This document shows positions 19,093-27,240 of a DNA stretch of 64,000 nucleotides, in pieces. Position 1 is the stretch's first letter. Every line of letters begins with the position of its first letter. The stretch comes from Pseudoalteromonas holothuriae (lineage in GTDB: Bacteria > Pseudomonadota > Gammaproteobacteria > Enterobacterales > Alteromonadaceae). The position numbers were made by a program, and so were the translations under genes. The notes under the pieces are model-generated. The model was not told the origin of the DNA, searched no databases, and worked only from the letters and a program-made list of their open reading frames with translations. The stretch covers positions 1-64,000 of the forward strand of contig NZ_CAMAPC010000014.1 of the NCBI RefSeq assembly GCF_945859825.1. Direction: 5' to 3'.

Positions 19093-20064
19093 ATGGATAT
19101 CAAAACTATCCAGACGTTAATCGAACCTGACATGCTTAACGTCAATCAACTTATTCATGCGCAAATGCAATCTGAAGTTGCTTTAATTAATCAACTTGGC
19201 CTGTATATTGTTAATAGCGGCGGTAAGCGCATTCGCCCAATGCTCACTCTACTAACTGCTAAAGCGCTAGCGTGCTCTGATGACCAACATATCACTTTGG
19301 CGACCATTGTAGAATTTATCCACACAGCAACATTGCTACATGATGACGTGGTAGATGAATCTGCACTTCGTCGTGGTGAGCCAACTGCTAATGCCGAATT
19401 TGGCAACGCAGCAAGCGTATTGGTTGGCGACTTTATTTATACTCGCTCATTCCAGTTAATGGTTGGCCTTAACAATATGCAAGTTATGCAAATTCTTGCT
19501 GACGCCACTAATGTGATAGCAGAAGGTGAAGTGTTGCAATTGATGAACTGCAATGACCCTGACACGACAGAGCAAAGTTATATGCAAGTTATCTACAGCA
19601 AAACCGCCAAGCTCTTTGAAGCGGCAACAATGTTACCTGCTGTGGTGCTTAAGCAATCAGAAGCAGTACAAGAGGCTCTAAAACTTTACGGAATGCACCT
19701 AGGTACAGCGTTTCAACTGGTAGATGATGTCTTAGATTACAGTGCTAATGCGCAACAAATGGGTAAAAATTTAGGTGATGACTTAGCCGAAGGTAAACCT
19801 ACATTACCACTGATATATGCAATGCAACATGGCAGCAAACAGCAAGTTGAGCAAATACGTGAAGCTATAGAAACAGGTAATGGTATGGCTTACCTTAACG
19901 ATATTCTAGCTACTTTAGAACAAACTAATGCGCTGGAATTTACAATGGCAAAGGCGAAAAATGAAGCACAAAAAGCCATCGATTACTTGACTGTTTTGGC
20001 TGACTCGCCATACAAAACCGCACTCGTTACGCTCGCCGAATTATCAGTTGCACGAGATCATTAA
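19093..20064 (+). CDS. ispB: Octaprenyl diphosphate synthase
   Basis: 323 residues from the ATG at 19093, which has GGAG 5 bases upstream. A trans-polyprenyl synthase that makes the ubiquinone side chain. The two Asp-rich motifs are LLHDDVVDESALRRG and LVDDVLDYS, with GGKRIRP near residue 44. Divergent from rplU as in E. coli. Confidence 0.97.
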   Translation: MDIKTIQTLIEPDMLNVNQLIHAQMQSEVALINQLGLYIVNSGGKRIRPMLTLLTAKALACSDDQHITLATIVEFIHTATLLHDDVVDESALRRGEPTANAEFGNAASVLVGDFIYTRSFQLMVGLNNMQVMQILADATNVIAEGEVLQLMNCNDPDTTEQSYMQVIYSKTAKLFEAATMLPAVVLKQSEAVQEALKLYGMHLGTAFQLVDDVLDYSANAQQMGKNLGDDLAEGKPTLPLIYAMQHGSKQQVEQIREAIETGNGMAYLNDILATLEQTNALEFTMAKAKNEAQKAIDYLTVLADSPYKTALVTLAELSVARDH

Positions 20065-20081
20065 ACACTCGTGTTTGTATT

Positions 20082-20119
20082 AAAAACTAAAAAACCGCAT
20101 TTGCGGCTTTTTAGTTTTT
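20082..20119. terminator. Bidirectional terminator between ispB and yggX
   Basis: AAAAACTAAAAAACCGCA pairs with TGCGGCTTTTTAGTTTTT. The genes converge on it. Confidence 0.9.
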
Positions 20120-20122
20120 AAC

Positions 20123-20398
20123 TTACTTTTTATCTGGTGGGCGATAGCCTTCAATTTCAACTTCTTTGCCTTCAAACAAAAAGCCCACCATTTGTTCTTC
20201 TAACAATGTCCGGTGCTCAGGATCCATCATATTGAGGTGCTTTTCATTAATTAGCATAGTTTGTTTGTGCTGCCACTGCTGCCAAGCTTCTTTTGAAATA
20301 TTGTTGAAAATCTTCTCACCCACCTCACCAGGGTATAATTGAAAGTCCAAACCGGGTGCTTCTTTTTGTAGCTTTTGACAAAATACAGTACGTGCCAT
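20123..20398 (-). CDS. yggX: Fe(2+)-trafficking / oxidative damage protection protein
   Basis: 91 residues from the ATG at 20398 (MARTVFCQK). The single Cys at residue 7 and the sequence up to GYRPPD are the YggX hallmark. Known to protect Fe-S clusters and keep labile iron. Usually cotranscribed with mutY, as the strand and order allow here, but a 197-bp repeat now separates them. Confidence 0.97.
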   Translation of the reverse strand: MARTVFCQKLQKEAPGLDFQLYPGEVGEKIFNNISKEAWQQWQHKQTMLINEKHLNMMDPEHRTLLEEQMVGFLFEGKEVEIEGYRPPDKK

Positions 20399-20432
20399 AA
20401 CGTTTTCCAAATTAAATTGAAGAAGAATATAA

Positions 20433-20629
20433 TTAACCTCAGGTTTGGATTAGAGTTTTGAAATAGTAAATATGTAATAACTCACATTACTTATCATCCA
20501 ATGATGATATTTTGTTCAATATCAAGGCGCTTTTATGTAGCAATAGCTGGCTATTAAAAATAAAAGCAACGCAGATAGTGGGCAAAATAGCTTTATTGGG
20601 CAAATTCGCTTATCCAATACTGAGGTTAA
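20433..20629 (+). repeat. Family B MITE-like element, complete copy
   Basis: 197 bp bounded by inverted termini: TTAACCTCAGGTTTGGATTA on the left, and on the right the reverse complement of TTAACCTCAGTATTGGATAA. It has no coding capacity. A second copy, inverted and lacking one terminus, is at 27077-27235. The internal segments TTTTGAAATAGTAAA, CAATGATGATATT and AGCTGGCTATTA are shared. It sits between yggX and mutY. Confidence 0.82.
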
Positions 20630-20634
20630 CTAGT

Positions 20635-21693
20635 CTAACTCATTGTGCTGAGGACTTTAACCAACTTTTTGGTTGGTGCAGCAAGCCCTACCTCAGGGTG
20701 CTGCTCTACATCATACCAAATAATAGGCTGTTCATGAGCAAAATCAGGAATATTGTCTAGCTTGAGTACTTGCGGGTGAATCGTTAACTCAAAATGAGTA
20801 AATATATGAACAAACGACTCTAATGACTTTATCTGGCCTTTAAATCCTTGCTGAGCAACAAACTGCTCTACGTCTTCAAATGATTGAAACTCAAAAAAAC
20901 CAAACAGCCCGCCCCAAATGCCAGAGTTAGGCCTTTTTTCCATAAGTACTTTGTTATGCGTATTTACAATTAAATGATACGCCTGCTTCTTAGGCTTTTC
21001 TTTTTTTGGTTTAGAGTTAGGATAGGCTTTAACCTGCTCATGTTTAAACGCCAAGCACTGACTCATCAATGGACAAGCTTCGCAGTCAAAATTGCTACGA
21101 GAGCAAGTGCTTGAACCTAAATCCATCATCGCTTGGTTAAACTCTGTAACATTACTTGTTGGTGTAATTGCATCACTGAGTGCCCAAAGCTGGTTTTCAA
21201 CTTTTTTCACACCGTACCACCCTTGCACCATAAAAAAGCGAGCTAGCACACGCTTTACATTGCCGTCTAAAATGGGGTGATGCTGACCAAGCGCCAAGGA
21301 TAATATAGCACCTGCGGTAGAGCGTCCTATCCCGGGTAATGCCATCATTTGCTCAAGTGACTGTGGAAATTCTCCTTTATATTCATTGCTCACGATTTTT
21401 GCTGTTTTATGAAGATTTCGAGCCCTAGCGTAATATCCTAACCCCGTCCAATGGTGAAGTACTTCGTCCTCTGGAGCCTTAGATAACGCATCGACAGTGG
21501 GAAAGCGCGCCATAAAACGCTCAAAATATGGGATCACAGTAATTACCTGAGTCTGCTGTAGCATGACCTCAGAGACCCACACTTTATAAGGCGTTTTCTC
21601 TAATTGCCAAGGTAACGTTTTTCGACCATGTAGGTGATACCAATTAACGACCTGCTCGGCAAACCACTTTGCTTGTTCACTAGATACCTGCAT
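20635..21693 (-). CDS. mutY: Adenine DNA glycosylase
   Basis: 352 residues from the ATG at 21693. It removes adenine mispaired with 8-oxoguanine. The helix-hairpin-helix [15 protein letters not shown] is followed by the [4Fe-4S] pattern C-x6-C-x2-C-x5-C ([17 protein letters not shown]). The C-terminal domain is MutT-like for 8-oxoG recognition. Its last codons abut the family B element, so the C-terminal end could have been altered by that insertion; the stop is only 6 bases from it. Confidence 0.97.
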   Translation of the reverse strand: MQVSSEQAKWFAEQVVNWYHLHGRKTLPWQLEKTPYKVWVSEVMLQQTQVITVIPYFERFMARFPTVDALSKAPEDEVLHHWTGLGYYARARNLHKTAKIVSNEYKGEFPQSLEQMMALPGIGRSTAGAILSLALGQHHPILDGNVKRVLARFFMVQGWYGVKKVENQLWALSDAITPTSNVTEFNQAMMDLGSSTCSRSNFDCEACPLMSQCLAFKHEQVKAYPNSKPKKEKPKKQAYHLIVNTHNKVLMEKRPNSGIWGGLFGFFEFQSFEDVEQFVAQQGFKGQIKSLESFVHIFTHFELTIHPQVLKLDNIPDFAHEQPIIWYDVEQHPEVGLAAPTKKLVKVLSTMS

Positions 21694-21822
21694 TAAACAC
21701 ACTATTTTTAAACATTTTTATAGCTCGCCAGTGTATGGTGCTTTTAAAAACAGTCAAGCTATTGTACTTATGTCCTCGAATAGGGATAATATGCGCCCGT
21801 TTTTTACACCGAAGAATTGATT

Positions 21823-22548
21823 ATGAATGAATCGAGTAAAACCACGCTAGCGCAAGCTGAGCAAGAAGGTAAATATATTCGTAAAGTGCGTAGCTTTGTT
21901 AAGCGTGAAGGTCGTTTAACCAAAGGTCAACAAGCTGCTATTGATAAATGCTGGCCTGCTATGGGGTTAGAGCACAGCCAAGGTATGCTCGATTTTTCTC
22001 AAATTTTTGGAAATGACAACGGTGTGGTGCTAGAGATTGGCTTTGGCATGGGGAAATCTTTAGTTGAAATGGCAAAAAATGCACCAGAGCTTAATTTTAT
22101 CGGTATTGAAGTTCATCGTCCAGGTGTAGGTGCCTGCTTAATGGAAGCGGATGAACAACAAGTCACTAATCTGCGTGTATTTGAGCATGATGCCGTAGAA
22201 GTACTGGCTGATTGCATTGCCGATGGCAGCCTAACAACAATGCAGTTGTTTTTCCCTGATCCATGGCATAAAAAACGTCATCATAAGCGTCGAATCGTAC
22301 AACTTGAGTTTGTAGAAAGCTTGCGTAGCAAACTAAAAATTGGTGGTGTTTTCCATATGGCTACTGATTGGGAAAACTACGCGGAGCATATGCTTGAAGT
22401 GATGCAAGCAGCGCCTGGCTATAAAAACATCTCTGAAGCTAACAATTTTGTACCGCGACCCGATAACCGCCCACTCACGAAATTTGAGCAACGCGGCCAC
22501 CGTCTTGGTCATGGCGTTTGGGATCTAATGTTTAAGCGCACTCAGTAG
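21823..22548 (+). CDS. trmB: tRNA (guanine-N7-)-methyltransferase
   Basis: 241 residues from the ATG at 21823. It makes m7G46 in tRNA. SAM motif [16 protein letters not shown]; catalytic and substrate segment [16 protein letters not shown]-terminal [17 protein letters not shown]. Divergent from mutY as in E. coli and Vibrio. Confidence 0.97.
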   Translation: MNESSKTTLAQAEQEGKYIRKVRSFVKREGRLTKGQQAAIDKCWPAMGLEHSQGMLDFSQIFGNDNGVVLEIGFGMGKSLVEMAKNAPELNFIGIEVHRPGVGACLMEADEQQVTNLRVFEHDAVEVLADCIADGSLTTMQLFFPDPWHKKRHHKRRIVQLEFVESLRSKLKIGGVFHMATDWENYAEHMLEVMQAAPGYKNISEANNFVPRPDNRPLTKFEQRGHRLGHGVWDLMFKRTQ

Positions 22549-22565
22549 GCCTAAACACAAATAAA

Positions 22566-22730
22566 ACCAATTTTCTTAATACATTGATCATTCTAGTGGA
22601 CTAAATAGCTCATTAACGGCGTTAAAAATTATTCATGTAGAATAATGCATATCGAAATTTTTGCCTTGTTACTAAGCCAGTTATCTGCCGCAATAGTTGA
22701 CAATTTATTAAATGCAATTGGTATAAAACT
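22566..22730 (+). repeat. Family A MITE-like element, full-length copy
   Basis: About 165 bp, from ACCAATTTTCTTAATACATT to GCAATTGGTAT. The ends form imperfect inverted repeats of about 25 bp. The core contains TTACTAAGCCA. Same family as 33207, 44639, 45373, 48374 and the fragment at 15630. It lies between trmB and rsmC. Confidence 0.8.
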
Positions 22731-22768
22731 GTTCAAGGGTCTTTAAAGGCTCTTAATAATGAGTAATT

Positions 22769-23803
22769 ATGAGTAAGTTATCTAATCCAAGCCTATTACT
22801 ACTTCGTAATGAAGAAGAACTCAGTGGCAGCAATATTTTAGTCATCAATACCAACCGTGATGGCTTTTTGTCACAATTAAGTCAGCTTAACCCTAATGCA
22901 ACCATTAATGCATTTAGCTATAATGTTGCTGATCATAACGACTCAAGCAAATACCCAGATGTACACAGTTTTGTCGACTGCAAACTCCCCTCTTTTGAAT
23001 CACTTGATTTAATTATTTACTACTATCCAAAGTCTAAGCCTGAAGCATTAATGATGCTTGATAACATCCGCTCAATCGCAAACAACAATACACGGCTATT
23101 GGTTGTGGGGGATAATAAAGGTGGTGTTAAATCAGTAGAAAAACAATTAAAACCGTTTGCGGAACAATTTTACAAATTAGACAGCGCAAAGCATTGTGTA
23201 TTATATGAGTTTTCTGAACTTGAGCCGTTTGAAAGTTTCGATATAAAACGCTACCAAAACCTGTTTACAGTCAAAGTAGCTGAGCAAGAGTTTACAGCTG
23301 TAAGCTTACCGGGTGTATTCAACCATGGTAAACTTGATGTTGGCACACGACTATTACTTGAAAATATACCAGTGCCTTACAAGGGTAAAGTCTTAGATTT
23401 CGGTTGTGGTGCAGGTATCATCGCCACATTTGTTGGTACACAACAGTCAGAACTAAAACTATCTTGTTTAGATGTTAATGCACTCGCTCTTTATGCAACA
23501 CAACAAACACTTACATTGAACAACTTAACAGCTGAATGTATTTTAAGTGATGGTATGAATGAAGTTAGCGGTCAGTATCACCTCATTATAAGTAATCCAC
23601 CATTTCACACCGGCATTGCTACTGACTACGGTATCGCTGAGCGGTTCTTAGAGCAAGCAAAAGGCTTTTTAAAGCCCAACGCCCAAATACAAATTGTTGC
23701 TAATAACTTTTTAAAGTACCCACCTATTTTGGAACAACAATTCGGCAAGTTTACTGTCCTAGCAAAAAACACCAAATTTACTGTCTATCAAGCAAGCAAG
23801 TAA
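22769..23803 (+). CDS. rsmC: 16S rRNA (guanine-1207-N2)-methyltransferase
   Basis: 344 residues, duplicated methyltransferase fold. The catalytically inactive N-terminal half (1-160) guides RNA. The C-terminal half has SAM motif VLDFGCGAGIIATF and catalytic NPPFHTG. It modifies G1207 of 16S rRNA in 30S subunits. Family A repeat DNA lies just upstream, so its promoter may be within or after the repeat. Confidence 0.93.
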   Translation: MSKLSNPSLLLLRNEEELSGSNILVINTNRDGFLSQLSQLNPNATINAFSYNVADHNDSSKYPDVHSFVDCKLPSFESLDLIIYYYPKSKPEALMMLDNIRSIANNNTRLLVVGDNKGGVKSVEKQLKPFAEQFYKLDSAKHCVLYEFSELEPFESFDIKRYQNLFTVKVAEQEFTAVSLPGVFNHGKLDVGTRLLLENIPVPYKGKVLDFGCGAGIIATFVGTQQSELKLSCLDVNALALYATQQTLTLNNLTAECILSDGMNEVSGQYHLIISNPPFHTGIATDYGIAERFLEQAKGFLKPNAQIQIVANNFLKYPPILEQQFGKFTVLAKNTKFTVYQASK

Positions 23804-24045
23804 TCAGTTCAGCGCCGTGAAATCGTTTTTTTAGGCGCTTGTTGGATAAAATAACATGCAAAATCAGGGATTTTTTTGTTATTTTATCTAATCTGTTTGC
23901 TACACTAGAATATAGTTCATAATATTCAACTCTTTTTAGCGCCAAATAAAGTAAATTGAGTAACTTGCGCGCCTTCGGTTGCTTCTTAAGTTACCATAAG
24001 TAGAGCAGATAAAGTATTTGGTCACTGGCTGAATAAAGGCTAATA
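23804..24045. other. Intergenic region with three hairpins
   Basis: AGCGCC / GGCGCT (23811-23840); a 12-bp perfect stem GATAAAATAACA / TGTTATTTTATC (23845-23888) with a 20-base loop; and GTAACTT / AAGTTAC (about 23959-23993). The first may end rsmC transcription. The others may be leader structures of the kinase gene. No gene seen. Confidence 0.5.
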
Positions 24046-25665
24046 ATGACAAAACAGGCTTCAAAAACCAGTATACGGAAAGTGTTAATTAGCGCAGTAA
24101 TGCTAGTTACAGCCCTATGCCTGTCGCTGTCAATTTCGATCTCAACCTATTTAGACATAAAAGAGCAGCGCCTACTGATTATCAATAAACTTGATATGAT
24201 CGCTGAAATTGTTTCTTTTAATGCACAAATAACATTAATTTTTGAGGATAGAAAAACAGAAGAAAAACGCCTGAAATCATTTAAAGCCGTTGATTTAGTT
24301 AAAAATATACATATTTATGACATTGATGATGTTACCAACAAACCCGTATTTTTCACCAGTTACAATGCCTCCAAAACACCGCCAGTTCCGTTAAAAGTCA
24401 ATAGCATTGAAGAGCTAAAGGTGCCTAGAATCACAGCTGACTACATAGAGCTAATTAAACCTGTTATCTATGAGGACAAAGTGGAAGGGTATGTATATAT
24501 TCGTGGCGGATTAGAGCGTTTAAACGAATACATCAATACCAAAATACTTGTCGATATTTCATTAACCCTCATTGTTTTACTACTTGTTTTACTCGTTGCT
24601 AGAGGCATTCAACGTAGAATAGCTCGACCTATAGAAGAACTATCAATCTTATTACAAGATGTTTCTAAAAATCACAATTACAGCACGCGAGCATCTGGTA
24701 GTCACATAGAAGAAATTAATATTTTGGCGAGCAGCTTAAACGTCATGCTTACTCGTACGCAAAACCAAATTGAGCGGCACCAAGCCGATAAATTAGAAAT
24801 TAAAAAGCTCAACCAAAGCTTAGAGGAAAAGGTTAACCAACGCACCATCGCCCTGCGTGAAGCCAATCAAGAGTTACTCAATACACTTGAGCGAATGCAT
24901 CAATATCAAAATCAAATTGTCGAAAATGAAAAGATGGCCTCTTTGGGGCAGATGGTTGCAGGCGTTGCCCATGAAGTTAATACACCCATTGGCTTAGGTG
25001 TTACAGGCTCTACGCTGCTGCGAGACAAACTAGCAGATATAAAAAGCGCCTTTGAGCAAAAAAGCTTAACATCTAAGCAATTAGAGCGTTTTATTAGTGA
25101 TGGGATTGAAAACTTAGACCTAATCTATCGCAATTTAAATCGTGCCGCAGACTTAATATCGAGCTTTAAGCGTGTTGCTGTAAGTCAAGATTTAGAACTC
25201 AGTTCAGATGTAAATTTAGCGGTGCTTTTAGACAATATCATTAAAGCTATGAAGCCAGAGTTGGCTATTAAAATCCCTAAAATCAATATTGATTGTGCGG
25301 ACGACTTGGTGATCAGCAGTAAAGCTGGACCACTACAGCAAATTTTTGAGCAACTAATATCTAACTCTTTATTGCATGGTTTTAATGACCCACAAGGCAA
25401 TGAAATATATATAAAAATCAAACAAGAAAATAACCAGTTAAATATAAATTACAGTGATAATGGCTGTGGCGTATCCAGTGTAATAAAAAAACGTATTTTT
25501 GACCCGTTTGTCACCACTCGGCGCGGAGAAGGTGGCAGTGGTTTAGGCATGCACTTAGTTTATAACCTAATAACACAAGCATTGCACGGTAACATTTCCC
25601 TTGATGAAACCTATAAAGATGGTGCTCGATTTATTTTAACTTTACCACTAGGTGAGGTTAACTAA
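24046..25665 (+). CDS. CHASE8-like sensor histidine kinase paired with a YfiR-like protein
   Basis: 539 residues. TM1 at about 12-32, a periplasmic sensor of about 140 residues beginning VSFNAQITLIFEDRKTEEKRL (the CHASE8 signature seen in YfiN), TM2 near 174-194, HAMP, a coiled coil, then a histidine kinase core: H309 in GVAHEVNTPIG, and an ATPase domain with SDNGCGV and GGSGLGMHLVYNLI. No receiver domain and no GGDEF domain. Its stop shares one base with the start of the YfiR-like gene, so sensor and periplasmic partner are coupled. The cognate regulator is not obvious; ArcA downstream has its own promoter and is ArcB's partner. Confidence 0.88.
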   Translation: MTKQASKTSIRKVLISAVMLVTALCLSLSISISTYLDIKEQRLLIINKLDMIAEIVSFNAQITLIFEDRKTEEKRLKSFKAVDLVKNIHIYDIDDVTNKPVFFTSYNASKTPPVPLKVNSIEELKVPRITADYIELIKPVIYEDKVEGYVYIRGGLERLNEYINTKILVDISLTLIVLLLVLLVARGIQRRIARPIEELSILLQDVSKNHNYSTRASGSHIEEINILASSLNVMLTRTQNQIERHQADKLEIKKLNQSLEEKVNQRTIALREANQELLNTLERMHQYQNQIVENEKMASLGQMVAGVAHEVNTPIGLGVTGSTLLRDKLADIKSAFEQKSLTSKQLERFISDGIENLDLIYRNLNRAADLISSFKRVAVSQDLELSSDVNLAVLLDNIIKAMKPELAIKIPKINIDCADDLVISSKAGPLQQIFEQLISNSLLHGFNDPQGNEIYIKIKQENNQLNINYSDNGCGVSSVIKKRIFDPFVTTRRGEGGSGLGMHLVYNLITQALHGNISLDETYKDGARFILTLPLGEVN

Positions 25666-26180
25666 TGAGGCTGTTATTATTAATATTGTTTGCTTTTCCG
25701 ATACTGTGCAACGCAAAGTCACCCGACCAAGTACGCTCTGCTTTTTTATACCAAATGGCAAAGTTTATTGAATTCCCTAATCAACAAACAAAAACATCAA
25801 CTAAGTTTTGTTTTTTGAATATTGATAATGGTCCAGGTTTAATATTAACGGGTAACCGCAATTTAAAAATTAGAAGTTTACCCATAGAAATATTATTAAT
25901 AGAAAAACCTCAAAATTTAAAGGAACTTTCAGGGCAATGTGATATCACATACATTGATGAAAGTAATGAAGATGATATACTTGGTGTTTGGATTAAAGCA
26001 GACCCTTTAGATACAGTGTTTGTAGGGGAAAGTATAAATTTCCTTGAAAGTGGTGGGATTGCCTCATTAGTCCAAGAGGGGAGTAAAATTCGACTGTATA
26101 TAAATAAGCAACAAGTTTCTCAACATAACTTTAAAGTGTTATCAAGACTGCTTGCTGTTTCTAAGTTTCATCCTGATTAA
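25665..26180 (+). CDS. YfiR-like periplasmic protein (DUF4154)
   Basis: 171 residues with a Sec signal peptide ending near CNAKS (residue 17). The mature protein shows the DUF4154 pattern: AFLYQMAKFIEFP near the start, a central Cys pair (FCFLN and GQCDITYI) able to form a disulfide, and GSKIRLYINKQ with a final LSRLLAVSK. In Pseudomonas and E. coli YfiR binds the periplasmic CHASE8 domain of the diguanylate cyclase YfiN and represses it. Here the cotranscribed CHASE8-like protein is a histidine kinase, so it most likely gates kinase activity in response to envelope redox or stress. Confidence 0.88.
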   Translation: MRLLLLILFAFPILCNAKSPDQVRSAFLYQMAKFIEFPNQQTKTSTKFCFLNIDNGPGLILTGNRNLKIRSLPIEILLIEKPQNLKELSGQCDITYIDESNEDDILGVWIKADPLDTVFVGESINFLESGGIASLVQEGSKIRLYINKQQVSQHNFKVLSRLLAVSKFHPD

Positions 26181-26186
26181 TTTTAC

Positions 26187-26215
26187 TTGTTAACAATTAG
26201 ATATACTCCTATAAT
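26187..26215 (+). promoter_or_regulatory. Putative arcA promoter
   Basis: TTGTTA at 26187 and TATAAT at 26210 are spaced 17 bases apart, about 70 bases before the arcA start. It separates arcA from the kinase/YfiR pair. Confidence 0.5.
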
Positions 26216-26287
26216 CGTAAATATTCGGTTTTATTAGATAGTACCGAATTTCATGTAAATAATATATTCCGAAAAGGTTAATTAATA

Positions 26288-27004
26288 ATGCAAACGCCAG
26301 TCATTCTGATTGTAGAGGATGAAGACGTAACTCGCCTGAACCTCGTTAGCTTATTTGAAGCAGAAGGTTACAAAGTAATTGAAGCCATTGATGGCGATGA
26401 CATGCATGATAAACTGACAGCGCATGACGACGTCAATCTTGTAGTTATGGATATCAATCTTCCAGGTAAAAACGGCTTAATCTTAGCGCGTGAATTACGC
26501 CAAAAAAGAAACATTGGACTCATTTTCTTAACCGGTCGTGACAACGATGTCGACCGCATTCTAGGTTTAGAAATTGGTGCTGATGATTACATCACAAAAC
26601 CTTTTAATCCTCGAGAGCTGACTATTCGTGCACGCAACTTGATCTCTCGTACAGGGTCATCTGCAGAAGAGTCTTCTATTGATACTAATGGTGTTATTAC
26701 CTTCAACGGATGGGAGCTTGATGAAAACAGTCGCTGTTTAACTTCTCCTGCTGGTGATGCTAAACGCCTACCTAAGGGTGAATATAGAGCATTACGTTTG
26801 ATGCTTGACTCTCCAGGTCGCATTTTTAGTCGTGAGCAATTAATTAAGCACATGACAGGCCGAGAGCTTCGTGCTAACGACAGGACGGTTGACGTTACTA
26901 TTCGTCGCATTCGCAAGCATTTTGAAAGTGACAACAATACATCTGAACTGATCAGCACCATTCATGGTGAAGGCTATCGCTTTATAGGGAAAATTGATAG
27001 CTAA
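26288..27004 (+). CDS. arcA: Aerobic respiration control response regulator
   Basis: 238 residues, OmpR family. Almost identical in the landmark stretches to E. coli Arc[24 protein letters not shown] with phosphoacceptor D55, [19 protein letters not shown] and the C-terminal [16 protein letters not shown]. It represses respiratory genes under low oxygen when phosphorylated by ArcB. It converges with arcB, whereas the two are unlinked in E. coli. Confidence 0.97.
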   Translation: MQTPVILIVEDEDVTRLNLVSLFEAEGYKVIEAIDGDDMHDKLTAHDDVNLVVMDINLPGKNGLILARELRQKRNIGLIFLTGRDNDVDRILGLEIGADDYITKPFNPRELTIRARNLISRTGSSAEESSIDTNGVITFNGWELDENSRCLTSPAGDAKRLPKGEYRALRLMLDSPGRIFSREQLIKHMTGRELRANDRTVDVTIRRIRKHFESDNNTSELISTIHGEGYRFIGKIDS

Positions 27005-27040
27005 TTGTTCTAAGGTTTCAGGGAGTTTTGCAATTATTAA

Positions 27041-27070
27041 ATAGGGGGCTTTAGGCCCCTTATTTATTTT
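27041..27070 (+). terminator. Terminator after arcA
   Basis: AGGGG-GCTTTAGG-CCCCT followed by a T-rich stretch. Confidence 0.8.
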
Positions 27071-27076
27071 GTTCTG

Positions 27077-27235
27077 GCTGGATAAACGAACTTTCCCACT
27101 ACTTGCGTTACTGTTACTTGTAATAGCCAGCTGTTAGTGCATAAAAGTGTCTTGATATTGACCGCAATATCATCATTGAGTGATAACTAATTGAGCTATT
27201 AGATGTTTACTATTTCAAAACCCTTATCCAAAACC
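27077..27235 (-). repeat. Family B MITE-like element, second copy
   Basis: Reverse complement aligns along about 150 bases with 20433-20629, including GGGTTTTGAAATAGTAAA, CAATGATGATATT, CAATATCAAG and CAGCTGGCTATTA. The outer CTCAG part of the termini is lost. It lies between arcA and arcB, just past arcB's stop. Confidence 0.8.
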
Positions 27236-27240
27236 TAAAA

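Noticed and set aside
18815..19093. Minus-strand open frame of 92 codons between rplU and ispB
   Set aside because: It covers the promoter region of two divergent core genes, has no ribosome site and no family resemblance.
20512..20760. Plus-strand open frame spanning the family B repeat and the mutY end
   Set aside because: It consists of repeat DNA plus antisense mutY; no start signal.
26587..26961. Minus-strand open frame of 124 codons inside arcA
   Set aside because: Antisense shadow of arcA without a ribosome site.
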